Assembly: GCA_017161655.1 (NCBI GenBank)
Contig: JADFCV010000004.1
Coordinates: 139,378 to 203,377 of the forward strand
Source: Candidatus Sumerlaeota bacterium
Lineage (GTDB): Bacteria; Sumerlaeota; Sumerlaeia; Sumerlaeales; Sumerlaeaceae
Length of the DNA: 64,000 bases
Direction of reading: 5' to 3'
Below are positions 27,893 to 36,679 of the stretch, piece by piece (the stretch's first letter is position 1; each line of letters starts with the position of its first letter). The notes under the pieces are model-generated. The model was not told where the DNA came from. It saw nothing but the letters and a program-made list of their open reading frames with translations, and made no database searches. Both the position numbers and the translations under genes were made by a program.

Positions 27893-29029
27893 ATGGCATC
27901 GGGCGAACTTAGGGTGCGTTTCAACGACATCTTGGCAACGTATTACGAAGCGGCGCCAGAGACTCTTGCGGCGATTGCCCGTGTTATCGAAAAGGGGGAT
28001 TTCATTGGTGGGCGCGCCGTTACCGAATTCGAGCAGGACTTCGCGAAATTCTGTGGTGCGCGCTTTGCTGTGGGGTGTGCAAGCGGGACGGCAGCTCTCC
28101 ACGTGGCTCTCCTGGCAGCGGGAATCGGCGATGGCGACGAAGTGATTACAACCCCGATGACCTTCATCGCCACGGCGGAGGCGATCGGCCATGCGCGGGC
28201 GAAAGTCGTGTTTGCTGACATTGATGCCCGCACGCTTAATCTTGATCCCACAGCTGTTGAGGCCGCGATCACTCCGCGTACCCGTGCGGTGATCTTTGTT
28301 CATCTTCACGGCAATCCGAGCGGGCTAAAAGAGATAGCTGAGATTTGTCGGCGTCATGATCTTGTCCTTATTGAAGACTGTGCGCAAGCGCATGGTGGTT
28401 TTTTAAAGGTCGACATGAATGCGCCGCTTCAACATGCCGGCACAGTGGGAGCAGTCGGTTGCTTCAGTTTCTTTCCGGCGAAAAACCTTGGGTCCTTTGG
28501 TGATGCAGGCGCTGTGATCACGGACCACGAGGGGATGGCGGAACACATCCGGCGGCTTGTCAATCATGGCCGGCGCGACAAGTATCTTCATCTGTGCGAA
28601 GGATTCAACTATCGCCTCGACACACTTCAAGCGGCTGTTCTGCAGGTACGCTTGCGCAAACTTTCCACCGCTGTCGAAAAACGCAACAGCATCTGCACTC
28701 GCTACGAAAATGGGCTAGCGAACCTTCCTCTAGCTTTTCAGGAAATGACCGTGGAGGGCATCCATGCACGGCATTTGTTTGCCATTGGGACCGATTCTCG
28801 TGATGATCTCCAGAAATTCCTGGCAAGTCGTGGCATTGAGACAGGCATCCACTATCCGATTCCCCTCCATCTTCAGCCAGCCTATGCGAACCGTGGCTTC
28901 AAGGAAGGGCAGTTTCCCGTCGCCGAAAAAGTGGCACGCACAACACTCTCTTTGCCCTTATATTCGCAATTGCCCATGGACCATGTGGACTATGTGATAG
29001 AGAGCATCCACAAGTTTTTCGGCCAGTGA
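27893..29029 (+). CDS. DegT/DnrJ/EryC1/StrS-type PLP aminotransferase
   Basis: 378 residues. It has SGTAALHVALLAAGIGDGDEV, the PLP phosphate region, IEDCAQAHG and the catalytic Lys197 in FFPAKNLGSFGDAG. The C-terminal domain ends with the IHYPIPLHLQPAY motif. Enzymes of this family transfer an amino group to keto-sugars for surface polysaccharides or natural products. No sugar dehydratase gene is adjacent, so the sugar is unknown. Several glycosyltransferase genes occur further downstream in the window. Confidence 0.9.
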   Translation: MASGELRVRFNDILATYYEAAPETLAAIARVIEKGDFIGGRAVTEFEQDFAKFCGARFAVGCASGTAALHVALLAAGIGDGDEVITTPMTFIATAEAIGHARAKVVFADIDARTLNLDPTAVEAAITPRTRAVIFVHLHGNPSGLKEIAEICRRHDLVLIEDCAQAHGGFLKVDMNAPLQHAGTVGAVGCFSFFPAKNLGSFGDAGAVITDHEGMAEHIRRLVNHGRRDKYLHLCEGFNYRLDTLQAAVLQVRLRKLSTAVEKRNSICTRYENGLANLPLAFQEMTVEGIHARHLFAIGTDSRDDLQKFLASRGIETGIHYPIPLHLQPAYANRGFKEGQFPVAEKVARTTLSLPLYSQLPMDHVDYVIESIHKFFGQ

Positions 29030-29050
29030 GCTTTTCGCAGCGATGGAAAA

Positions 29051-30277
29051 CTAATCGGTCTCAACTTGCTCCGCACGTGCCAAGAGCGTGTGCACCATGT
29101 CCTGACGCAGAATGACGTATCCAATCGCCCCGACCACTGAAACAGCGGCAGCCACGTAGCACGCGTAAACGTACGATCCCGAAAGCTCGTAAATCTTCCC
29201 GCCGATGTACGGTCCCGTAAGACCAGCGACTCCATACGCTAAGAACACCCAGGGATAAACGATAGGGAAGGCGCGATTGCCAAACTGCGTGGCCAGGTCT
29301 GCCGCATACAGCACAAAGGCGGCCCCGAAAAGGAAGCCGCACGCAACAGCGATCGGCGTGAATAAAACCGCTTCCTGGGCATGCCCCATGGCCATGAGAA
29401 AAATGCCTTGAATCACCAGAGCAAGCACAAGAGTCCAGCGCCCCCATTTGTCATAAACTCCGCCCCAAAGAAGCCGCCCCGCTGAATTCCCGATCGCAAA
29501 AAAACCAACAGCAGTGGCAGCAATGCCAGCTGGAATTCCATACGAAAGCCCAATGGACTTGAGGTTGCCGATAACAAGCAAACCACCAAAAGTTGCGGAA
29601 AACATCCCGACTACGCTTGCCCAAAACTCGCGTCGCCGGAAGAAGTGTTTTGTGGAAATCCTCTCAGGTCGCATCCCCTCTGCAACTTCATCTTTCGCTT
29701 GCTTCGGCGTCACCAAAAATAGTCCCCCCAGAAGCACACCTGTGCCATTGATTGCAGCGATCATCCGCAGGACGTGGTGAACATCCCAGCCGCGATTCAG
29801 GAGCCACTCAGCCCATTGCGACAAGAGAAGTGCTCCGCCGCCAAAACCAGCGACTGCCAGTCCTGTGATCAACCCCTTACGCTGCGGGAACCACGCCAAG
29901 CACGCTGTGATAGGCGCTGTGTAGCCACAGCCAATGCCTGCTCCCACAAGCACACCTGCACCAAGGAGGAGAACAACATAATGGCCGTTTGCCAGCGAAC
30001 TGAGCAAGTATCCCGACGCAAAAAGTGCTGCGCTGATCACTGTCATCACGCGTGGACCGAAACGTGCGACACCTTGTCCGCCGAATATCATCACGACTGT
30101 GAAAGTGAGAATTGCAACACCAACAACCGAGGAAGCCTTGGAAGGCTCGACATGATATTGCTGCTGTAAAGCAGCGGCCAGCGTACTCCAAGCGTAAAGC
30201 GCTCCGAGCGCAAGCTGAACAACGAGCCCAGCCACAAGTACAACAACACCCCGTCGTAACATTGATCTCGTCACCAT
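29051..30277 (-). CDS. MFS transporter, oxalate/formate antiporter (OFA) type
   Basis: 408 residues with twelve membrane helices. The family-specific start VQLALGALYAWSTLAAAL and the loop ACLAWFPQRKGLITGLAVAGFG after helix four mark the OFA branch of the major facilitators. Members carry small monocarboxylates and dicarboxylates, with oxalate/formate exchange the best known case. GGGGAG precedes the ATG. It lies 59 bases downstream of the bicarbonate-transporter gene on the same strand, so co-transcription is plausible and would tie it to C1 or organic-acid transport. The substrate is not determined by the sequence. Confidence 0.85.
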   Translation of the reverse strand: MVTRSMLRRGVVVLVAGLVVQLALGALYAWSTLAAALQQQYHVEPSKASSVVGVAILTFTVVMIFGGQGVARFGPRVMTVISAALFASGYLLSSLANGHYVVLLLGAGVLVGAGIGCGYTAPITACLAWFPQRKGLITGLAVAGFGGGALLLSQWAEWLLNRGWDVHHVLRMIAAINGTGVLLGGLFLVTPKQAKDEVAEGMRPERISTKHFFRRREFWASVVGMFSATFGGLLVIGNLKSIGLSYGIPAGIAATAVGFFAIGNSAGRLLWGGVYDKWGRWTLVLALVIQGIFLMAMGHAQEAVLFTPIAVACGFLFGAAFVLYAADLATQFGNRAFPIVYPWVFLAYGVAGLTGPYIGGKIYELSGSYVYACYVAAAVSVVGAIGYVILRQDMVHTLLARAEQVETD

Positions 30278-30336
30278 TTCTCCCCTCTCATCAGCTTATC
30301 TTTATCACGACCAATTAAGTCATTAAGTTAACATTG

Positions 30337-31296
30337 CTATGCTAGCATTCGCGAAAAGGTGAAATAAATAGGGATTCCAAGCGTCAGATTGAACGGAAAG
30401 GTTATTCCCAAGGAACAACCCAGATACAGACTAGGATTCGCCTCCGGAAGAGCGATGCGGACAGCAGCAGGAGCGGCAATGTAAGACGCACTTGCCGCCA
30501 TGGCTCCAAGAACTCCACAGCCACCCTCCGAAAGACCGATGATTCTCCCGGCAACAACACCGAGCAGACCGTGCAACAGTGGGACCATAGTCGCAAAGAT
30601 ACCGAGTCTAACTCCTTGGCCGAGAAGCACCGGTAGTTCTTCCGCAGCCACCATTCCTAATTCAAAAAGAAACAACACGAGTGCGCCTGGAAAACCGCTG
30701 ACATAGAAAGGCTCGATTGGCTTAAGCCGCTCCGGTCCAGCCGCAAAGCCTATAACCACGCCGCTGATCATAAGGAGAACACTTGGTCCTGTCACAACCT
30801 CATGCACAACGGTTCTCAGCGAACAGGGGCCGCCAGTTCTCAATCTGACAACAGTCAGTGCAATGATAATTGCTGGAACCTCTAGCAGAGGGATGAGCGA
30901 AGGCATGAAACCTTCGCACGGTACGCTGAGACTTTTACAAAACTGCTGCGCAGCGAGGAACGTGACAGCCGAAACCGATCCATAATGTGCAGCAAGCGCC
31001 GCTGCATTGATCCGATCAAGCTTTGCCAGGCGTCGGGCTATCACGTAAGACGTGAGTGGCGTCACAATGCCCAACAAAAGTGTTGCCAATGAGGGCAGGA
31101 GAATAGCTAGCAGTCCTGCGTGGCGGAGTTCTCCACCGCCTTTGATGCCAATAGCCAAAAGCAAATAAATAGAAATAGCAGTATAAACTGGCTGAGGGAC
31201 ACGGAAATTCGTGCGCAGTAAAGTCGCGATTGCCCCCATCCAGAACGCAAGAACCATCGGCGATAACATGTTGTTCAGCAAAGCTGATGAAATCAC
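30337..31296 (-). CDS. sbtA: SbtA-type sodium-dependent bicarbonate transporter
   Basis: 319 residues from the GTG at 31296, chosen because AAAGGAG lies seven bases before it. An earlier GTG at 31314 would place that ribosome binding site inside the gene. The protein has ten hydrophobic helices in two inverted halves. It carries the SbtA-typical AHYGSVSAVTFLAAQQ and AMAASASYIAAPAAVRIALPEANPSLYL with its conserved serines and prolines. SbtA imports bicarbonate with sodium in cyanobacteria. Homologues are widespread in heterotrophs, where the role is less clear. The usual SbtB (PII-like) partner is not adjacent. Instead a DUF4914 gene lies directly upstream. Confidence 0.85.
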   Translation of the reverse strand: MISSALLNNMLSPMVLAFWMGAIATLLRTNFRVPQPVYTAISIYLLLAIGIKGGGELRHAGLLAILLPSLATLLLGIVTPLTSYVIARRLAKLDRINAAALAAHYGSVSAVTFLAAQQFCKSLSVPCEGFMPSLIPLLEVPAIIIALTVVRLRTGGPCSLRTVVHEVVTGPSVLLMISGVVIGFAAGPERLKPIEPFYVSGFPGALVLFLFELGMVAAEELPVLLGQGVRLGIFATMVPLLHGLLGVVAGRIIGLSEGGCGVLGAMAASASYIAAPAAVRIALPEANPSLYLGCSLGITFPFNLTLGIPIYFTFSRMLA

Positions 31297-31348
31297 ACCT
31301 TGGCTCCTTTGCACTCTAACGTTTCGTACCTAAAAAGAGAAAGGTTCG

Positions 31349-31497
31349 AAAAAAAGGATGCTTTTGCTCCTATGGGAAAAAGGGAACGTTGTCACAGCAA
31401 AGTATGGCTTGAATGCCCGTCGCCCATTAGCTCTTCACAGCAAGTTAGCAGCAAAAGAGCCTTTGGCTCGATTCCCTTTTCCCGTTAGGCATCCTTT
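31349..31497 (-). terminator. long inverted repeat ending in a T run (terminator or attenuator)
   Basis: Two pairs of complementary arms face each other: AAAGGATGC (31353-31361) with GCATCCTTT (31489-31497), and GGGAAAAAGGGAA (31374-31386) with TTCCCTTTTCCC (31472-31483), which differ by one A. On the minus strand the outer arm ends in seven T (31349-31355), like an intrinsic terminator. It sits between the DUF4914 gene and sbtA, 53 bases after the DUF4914 stop. A small inner hairpin (GAGCC TTT GGCTC, 31457-31469) and a 10-base direct repeat CCTTTGGCTC add structure. Confidence 0.45.
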
Positions 31498-31549
31498 GGC
31501 TCATAGCAGCACACGGCGCACAGCAACCAGAGACAATGTCTCATTTCTG

Positions 31550-33472
31550 TTAACTCGAAAACTTTTTATAATCTTCCACACTCCCGCCATCCAGGCAGCA
31601 CTCGATGATTTCGTGGCCTAATTGGTCGAGCTGAGGAACGCGGTACTTGCGCAATTCACGACGGAAAAAGTCCTCGAGAATTTTTGCGCCTTCATCATAG
31701 CCCATCGTGCCAACCTCTGGTTGGGACTCCACACACAGGAACCACGAACTAATTGAGGTTCCCTCGATGTGGATGTTGCGGAGGCTATAGCCGAGCAGTG
31801 AGCACCGAGATGGAACAATTTGGTCGGAGCGGAACGGGGCATAGCCACGACGTGCCAGGTACTCGCGGCAAAGCCATTGCGGCATAAACCCGACCTTCCA
31901 GGCACCGATGTGCTGGTTCGGAATCAGCACGAACAGAGTGTCGGTGGTAGCCATGATTTGCCGCAGCAACAAGTTTGCAAGCTCCACGCGTTGTCCTGGT
32001 GCAAAAGGCCAGAAGCTGCCGACGCCTTCGCTCTCCAGCTGACCGCTTCCGACAATGCTTGGATTATCATGCCCGCGTGGAGAGACGAGCCGCCACAGCC
32101 AGGCCAAAGCCGGCGGAAGAACGTGAAATAATCCAAGAATCCCATACGATGGTTTCTCTGCTGTGCAAGGTGGTGTGCGTACACCAAAGCTGCGAACGTC
32201 CACCGTGACGTTGTCATCTACAATTCCAGGGACGATCGAACGCGGCAAAATGACACGGGGGTTAGGACACGGTTTTCCAGGTGCGTCCTCGATGTGCTCC
32301 CACAGGAGTGCTGTTGCCCCAGGCCTCGCATCAATACTAAGGAAGACAAGTGGCGCCTTGGGATGAATGGTCAGCTCTTCCAGAGTGGGATCAGTTCCAT
32401 ATCGGCGGATGTGGTTGACCCGCACAAACCACGCTTGCTCAGCATCGCGCAAACGTAATTTCTTCGCATGCGGATCGAGCGTGCGGTGGCATAACGCCAT
32501 GTCGTCTGTCACTGGTTGCAAGGCGCAGCCTCGTGGCAAGGTGAGATAGCGCGCCTCGCCTGTCACCAAATTGCGTCCGATGAGCAGCCGACCATCACTT
32601 TCGCGGTGGGGGTACTGCAGCATTTCTGATTTGCCACCACCGCTTGCCCCTTCGTGCATGAAGACGACGTGATTGTCGTAAGGCGTCACGACTCGCACCG
32701 TCGAGCAATGCGCCGTCACCCATCCCTCGCTTTCGCCGCGACTCAGCAGCATGCCGTAAACGCCTTTCTTGGCGCTTGGTCCGGGGTAAAGATTGAAACT
32801 GAACAATTCATGGCGCTGGGGCAACCGGTTGTGTACCACCACCTGTCGGCCGTTGAAATGCGTGTGTCGAAAAGGGGGCGCGACGAGGATGAAAGCCGTT
32901 GGAGAAAAATCCTCTGGCAGGTTGTCCACAGGCAAGATCCCCTGAATCATTGCGAGCGATAGAGCGAAGAACCCCGCGTTCGCTGGACAGATGGCCACGG
33001 CATCGAAACTCTTTGGCTCTTTGCCAGAGCGAAAAACAAAGACCGCAAGATCCTGCTTTGCTAGCCAGGCAAAAGTCTCGTCGCGCACCGGCCCGAATGG
33101 TTTGCCGAAGCGTTCTTCGAATCGCGGTTGGTCCGTTGGCCCCTCATCCCCAACAAACATGCAATCGGGATCTCGACGCCGCATGTACGGCTCTGGGTAA
33201 TTTACAGAAATGCCATTTCGAACTCGACAGACTCTTGCTTCAACGATGCGTCCCTTGCCTTCCACATCATAGGCAACTTCATACCACCCGCTGCATGACG
33301 TCTCCGGCACGGCAAGCTCGAGGAGCTCCTCTATACTACTGGCAAAGCGAACACTCGGGGCAGATTTCAGTAACCCACTGATTTCAACTGGCAAATCTGA
33401 AATGGGAATTCTGCGATCCTCTACAGATAGCGACGAAGTCACGCTCTCATTGTTTTGCTTTTCTTTGTCCAT
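31550..33472 (-). CDS. DUF4914 family protein, PEPCK-like P-loop phosphotransferase candidate
   Basis: 640 residues. The best landmark is HEGASGGGKSEML at about 273-285, the glycine-rich phosphate-binding loop of PEP carboxykinase and HPr kinase. VTDDMAL follows at about 321-327, matching the second metal-binding (DD) motif. PGKPCPNPRVILPRS, near 398-413, resembles the substrate Arg region of PEPCK. The N-terminal 200 residues and the last 130 are peculiar to the family. By fold it should bind ATP or GTP and transfer phosphate, but no reaction is known for DUF4914. It is encoded just upstream of sbtA and divergently from a LysR-type regulator, so bicarbonate or C1 metabolism is a reasonable guess. 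Function is inferred from motif only. Confidence 0.75.
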   Translation of the reverse strand: MDKEKQNNESVTSSLSVEDRRIPISDLPVEISGLLKSAPSVRFASSIEELLELAVPETSCSGWYEVAYDVEGKGRIVEARVCRVRNGISVNYPEPYMRRRDPDCMFVGDEGPTDQPRFEERFGKPFGPVRDETFAWLAKQDLAVFVFRSGKEPKSFDAVAICPANAGFFALSLAMIQGILPVDNLPEDFSPTAFILVAPPFRHTHFNGRQVVVHNRLPQRHELFSFNLYPGPSAKKGVYGMLLSRGESEGWVTAHCSTVRVVTPYDNHVVFMHEGASGGGKSEMLQYPHRESDGRLLIGRNLVTGEARYLTLPRGCALQPVTDDMALCHRTLDPHAKKLRLRDAEQAWFVRVNHIRRYGTDPTLEELTIHPKAPLVFLSIDARPGATALLWEHIEDAPGKPCPNPRVILPRSIVPGIVDDNVTVDVRSFGVRTPPCTAEKPSYGILGLFHVLPPALAWLWRLVSPRGHDNPSIVGSGQLESEGVGSFWPFAPGQRVELANLLLRQIMATTDTLFVLIPNQHIGAWKVGFMPQWLCREYLARRGYAPFRSDQIVPSRCSLLGYSLRNIHIEGTSISSWFLCVESQPEVGTMGYDEGAKILEDFFRRELRKYRVPQLDQLGHEIIECCLDGGSVEDYKKFSS

Positions 33473-33505
33473 TCTCGTTCACCCGTGGAATGTTTTAGAG
33501 AATAT

Positions 33506-33516
33506 GTTCAATGAAC
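33506..33516. promoter_or_regulatory. possible LysR-type operator between divergent genes
   Basis: GTTCA-A-TGAAC is a perfect 11-base inverted repeat in the AT-rich 91-base gap between the DUF4914 and LysR genes. Such dyads in the gap between a LysR gene and its divergent target are typical binding sites. No experimental motif is known for this regulator. Confidence 0.35.
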
Positions 33517-33563
33517 TCATAGAATTTCATAAATAATCTGTATTCTGTCCATTGATAAAATCT

Positions 33564-34514
33564 ATGGACCTACATTCCCTAAACTTTCACCACCTTTTCT
33601 GCTTCTGGATGATTGCCCGAGAGGGCACCGTCGGTGGAGCTGCAAAGCGTCTTCGCCTGAGCCAACCCACCCTATCGGCACATCTACGCGAGTTAGAGGA
33701 ACGTCTCGGAACCCCGCTTTTTGTTCGCTCTGCGCGACGTCTGGTGCTGACCGATGCAGGTCGCCTGGCTTTTGCCTATGCACAGAAGATTTTCTCGGCC
33801 GCTCAGGAATTCATTGACGCGTTAGGCGCTGTATCCACCTTTGCGCCCGTACTCCGCGTTGGTGTTGTCGAGAACTTCCCCCATCTTGTTGCTCTGCGCT
33901 TTTTTGATCGGGTTTTGAAACAGGCTCCCCGGATTCGACTCCTCACCGTCAGCGCTTCAGCGGAGCAGCTCTTTTCTAATCTTCTAGCTGGTGAGCTCGC
34001 ACTTGTGCTTATTGATTCATCCGCCCAGCGCGAGTTTTCTCGTCAGCTCCAGTGGTTGATACTGGAGGACTCCCCTTTGGCCGTCTACGCACCGGCGCCA
34101 CTCGCAGCGAGAATTCCATTCGGGAATCTGGAGGCACTTGCCAATCAGCCGTTTTTACTCCCAGGGCCATCAAGTCCCCTGCGGCCGAAGGTCCAGGAGT
34201 GGCTCAACAGGCTGCCGAGTCCCCCTCAAATCGTTGGCGAGATAGACAATTCTGCTCTTCTTAAGGCTCTTGCTATTTCCAAAGGCGCATTCTTTGTGAT
34301 GCCTTACGTCGAAGCCAATGAGCTGCAAAAACTCTACCACGTTCGATCTGTGTATGTCATTGCGGAGCTTCACCAGCATTACTACGCCGTAGCGCTACGA
34401 AGAGTTTCGCAGCATTCGACGACCGCTGTAATCCTATCGCTGTTACGCAATGAACCTCCTGCGCCCCGTTCCGGAAAACGGATTGCTTCCTCTTCAAAGA
34501 GTGCGAAATCTTAG
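33564..34514 (+). CDS. LysR-family transcriptional regulator (NhaR-like N-terminus)
   Basis: 316 residues from the ATG at 33564; a TTG twelve bases earlier is the alternative. The N-terminal winged helix-turn-helix reads LNFHHLFCFWMIAREGTVGGAAKRLRLSQPTLS, a form close to the NhaR branch. A co-inducer domain with two Rossmann-like lobes follows (VGVVENFPHLVALRFF, then a second lobe near 190-290). It is transcribed divergently from DUF4914 and sbtA, the classic arrangement for a regulator of its neighbours. NhaR-type regulators respond to sodium in E. coli, which would fit a sodium-driven bicarbonate transporter. That is suggestion only. Confidence 0.88.
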   Translation: MDLHSLNFHHLFCFWMIAREGTVGGAAKRLRLSQPTLSAHLRELEERLGTPLFVRSARRLVLTDAGRLAFAYAQKIFSAAQEFIDALGAVSTFAPVLRVGVVENFPHLVALRFFDRVLKQAPRIRLLTVSASAEQLFSNLLAGELALVLIDSSAQREFSRQLQWLILEDSPLAVYAPAPLAARIPFGNLEALANQPFLLPGPSSPLRPKVQEWLNRLPSPPQIVGEIDNSALLKALAISKGAFFVMPYVEANELQKLYHVRSVYVIAELHQHYYAVALRRVSQHSTTAVILSLLRNEPPAPRSGKRIASSSKSAKS

Positions 34515-34653
34515 CCCTTGCTCCTGCTCGCCGGTCGGACGAACAGCGAATCCTGACCTCAAAACCTTACGAAATGGCCGAGCGCCAGAAAGAAAACTCG
34601 TTCTCTGCCTGCAATCGAAACGCTCGCTGACGCACCTCTGCTTCAACTGATGA

Positions 34654-34947
34654 CTATGACTCGCTCGGCGTCGACTTTTCCACTTCTTTCCGGAATTTCT
34701 TGCCCGGCCTGAAAATGACCACAGCTTTGGGCGGCACCATAAATTGCTCGCCTGTCGAAGGTTTCCGTGCTCTGCGGGCGCGACGCGCTTTCAGAAGGAA
34801 TGTCCCAAAATTCACGATCGAAACCTTTTCCCCAGCCTTTAGCGCGTCCTTGATTGCCGCCAGGAAAATCTCAACAGCTTCGACCGCTTGTTTCTGACTC
34901 AACCCAGTTTTTTCACGAAGCAGATTGGCCACTTCCTGTTTTGTCAT
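34654..34947 (-). CDS. HU/IHF-family DNA-binding protein
   Basis: 97 residues, the normal size. It starts MTKQEVANLLREKTGLS, has the VSIVNFGTFLLKARRARR strand segment that forms the DNA-bending arm base, and continues with FRPGKKFRKEVE. It is a small basic nucleoid protein that bends DNA and can support sigma-54-dependent promoters by looping. It is a single gene with no operon partner, and I see no clear promoter. Confidence 0.93.
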   Translation of the reverse strand: MTKQEVANLLREKTGLSQKQAVEAVEIFLAAIKDALKAGEKVSIVNFGTFLLKARRARRARKPSTGEQFMVPPKAVVIFRPGKKFRKEVEKSTPSES

Positions 34948-35090
34948 CGCAGGCGACCGCCTCTCTCTTATAATCGTTCCCTCGTCAATGCACCGTGCTT
35001 GTATCTTGTGGACTTTGTCAAAAGTAAATGTGGGGCAGAGTCGGGTATGGCGACGCGGTCAGTCCTCGGATTATGTCGTCGCACAACTTG

Positions 35091-35405
35091 TTATTCCAAT
35101 CGCTTCAAAGGTTTCCCGACAAGTCGCTCCACGCTTTCAACTTTGCCTCGGAGCCGGCCTGATCGCCCTCGGGCGTCGTCAATCTTGATCGTCACACTCA
35201 CCCGTGGATACCGTTCGATCATGTAACGGTAACACCGTTCGATGACCTGCATGACCTCGCTCCACTCTCCTTCAACAATTGTGCCCATCGCGTGGAGTTC
35301 GTACGGTAAGCCGCTTGCATCCACAATCTTGAGCATTTCGGCAACAGGTCCTGACAAATGTTCTTCTGCACCAAGCAGCGGAGCGATCGAGAATTCTGCC
35401 AACAT
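35091..35405 (-). CDS. MTH1187-family thiamine-binding protein
   Basis: 104 residues. The start MLAEFSIAPLLG, the central LPYELHAMGTIVEGEWSEVMQVIERC and the VTIKIDDARGR segment are those of the MTH1187/YkoF-type fold, a ferredoxin-like tetramer that binds thiamine or its precursors. It is cytoplasmic and of unclear physiological role. It is encoded alone. The window's thiS gene is 25 kb away, so there is no direct linkage. Confidence 0.85.
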   Translation of the reverse strand: MLAEFSIAPLLGAEEHLSGPVAEMLKIVDASGLPYELHAMGTIVEGEWSEVMQVIERCYRYMIERYPRVSVTIKIDDARGRSGRLRGKVESVERLVGKPLKRLE

Positions 35406-35500
35406 CGCCTGTTACCTCCGTTCAATTGGCACTTTCCTTGGTGTCTGTGTTCTCATCCAAATTTACCCCGCCCTATGCTCGATTTTCTTTGGTGAGACAA

Positions 35501-36679
35501 TCAGACATCGCTATTCCGGGGAGAGGGCGCCTTGCTACGAAGCAATCTCTCATAAATTTCCTGGGTCTTGCCCACCATGGATTCGATGGAAAACTCACTC
35601 TCCGCGCGCGCTTTCGCGTTGGTAGCAAGCCGCATGGCCAAGTCGCGGTCCTGTGCTAACCGGCAAATCGCTTGTGCCAGTTCGGCCGGCTTCGCAGGTG
35701 GGATGAGAATCGCTTCTTGCTCATGGCGAACAAGTTCAGGGATACCGCCCACGTGGGTTGTCACGATGGGTAGCCCCGCATGCATCGCCTCGAGCACGGA
35801 CGCAGGGAGTCCTTCCCAATGGCTGGGCAAGCAGAAAATGTCCATGGCTGCAAGCAGGCTCGGAGTGTCTTCCACATAGCCAAGGAAACGGATCGCGTGA
35901 GCCACGCCCCCTTCCTGAGCCTCTCGCGCTATGGCGCCCTCGCTGTCGTCGCGTCCCGCAAAGAGAAAAGCGGTTGTCGGAAATTGGGCCAAAATCTCAG
36001 GCAGCGCCTGAATCACGTCGCGATGCCCTTTCATTTCCCGTAAATTTGCTAAAATACCAACAACCGGATAGCTTTCCGGTGAAATACCCAGGCTTTTGCG
36101 AATGTCCTCCCGTCGGTCGTACGGGATGTGGCGCGCCGGAATGCCACTGTAAACAACCTCGATGCGGTCAGGAGCAAACTTTTCCCGGCGAATGGTGGCT
36201 AAGCGGCCTGCCTCGCTATTAGAAATGAACTTGTCAACGAACGGGGATGTAAGGCGGTCGAGCCACACATGCCACCACCGTCGCCACGGATCAATCGACC
36301 GAATGCTCGATACGACAACAGGAGCGCCCCCGAGTTTTGCCGCAAGCCGGCCCACGGTGTCTGCTCGCAAACCATAGGTTTGAACGAGATCTATTTTTTC
36401 GCGCCGGATGACCCTTATGAGTTCCAGAACACCGTGTGCTGATAGTCCGCCTTCGTGCCCAAAATGAAATGTAGGCACCCCTAGAGCGTTTGCTCGGCGA
36501 AGCAATTCCCCTTTGCCCTGGAGGCATCCCACAAACGGCTCGAAACGTTGGCGATCCAGGTGTTCAACGAGGAACAGAATCATCCGTTCTGTCCCCCCCA
36601 TATCCGAAGTGGAAGCAAGCTCAAGCACTCGCCACGGCCGCGAGCTCCCTCCTGATTTCACTGACGGCATGGTGCTCAC
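35501..36679 (-). CDS. family 4 (GT4) glycosyltransferase
   Basis: 392 residues from a GTG directly after the proS stop; an ATG nine bases further in is possible. The protein has two Rossmann lobes in the GT-B fold. The donor-binding stretch HWEGLPASVLEAMHAGLPIVTTHVGGIPELV carries the conserved Glu, and a first-lobe glycine-rich motif (DMGGTERMIL) is also present. Such enzymes transfer a sugar from a nucleotide donor with retention, commonly in lipopolysaccharide or polysaccharide assembly at the cytoplasmic membrane face. The acceptor is unknown. The position behind proS makes co-transcription with it likely. Confidence 0.9.
   Translation of the reverse strand: MSTMPSVKSGGSSRPWRVLELASTSDMGGTERMILFLVEHLDRQRFEPFVGCLQGKGELLRRANALGVPTFHFGHEGGLSAHGVLELIRVIRREKIDLVQTYGLRADTVGRLAAKLGGAPVVVSSIRSIDPWRRWWHVWLDRLTSPFVDKFISNSEAGRLATIRREKFAPDRIEVVYSGIPARHIPYDRREDIRKSLGISPESYPVVGILANLREMKGHRDVIQALPEILAQFPTTAFLFAGRDDSEGAIAREAQEGGVAHAIRFLGYVEDTPSLLAAMDIFCLPSHWEGLPASVLEAMHAGLPIVTTHVGGIPELVRHEQEAILIPPAKPAELAQAICRLAQDRDLAMRLATNAKARAESEFSIESMVGKTQEIYERLLRSKAPSPRNSDV

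Noticed and set aside
27788-28309. N-terminal extension of the DUF3313 frame
   Set aside because: It has no conserved residues, underlies the divergent aminotransferase gene, and precedes a clear signal peptide and ribosome binding site at 27787.
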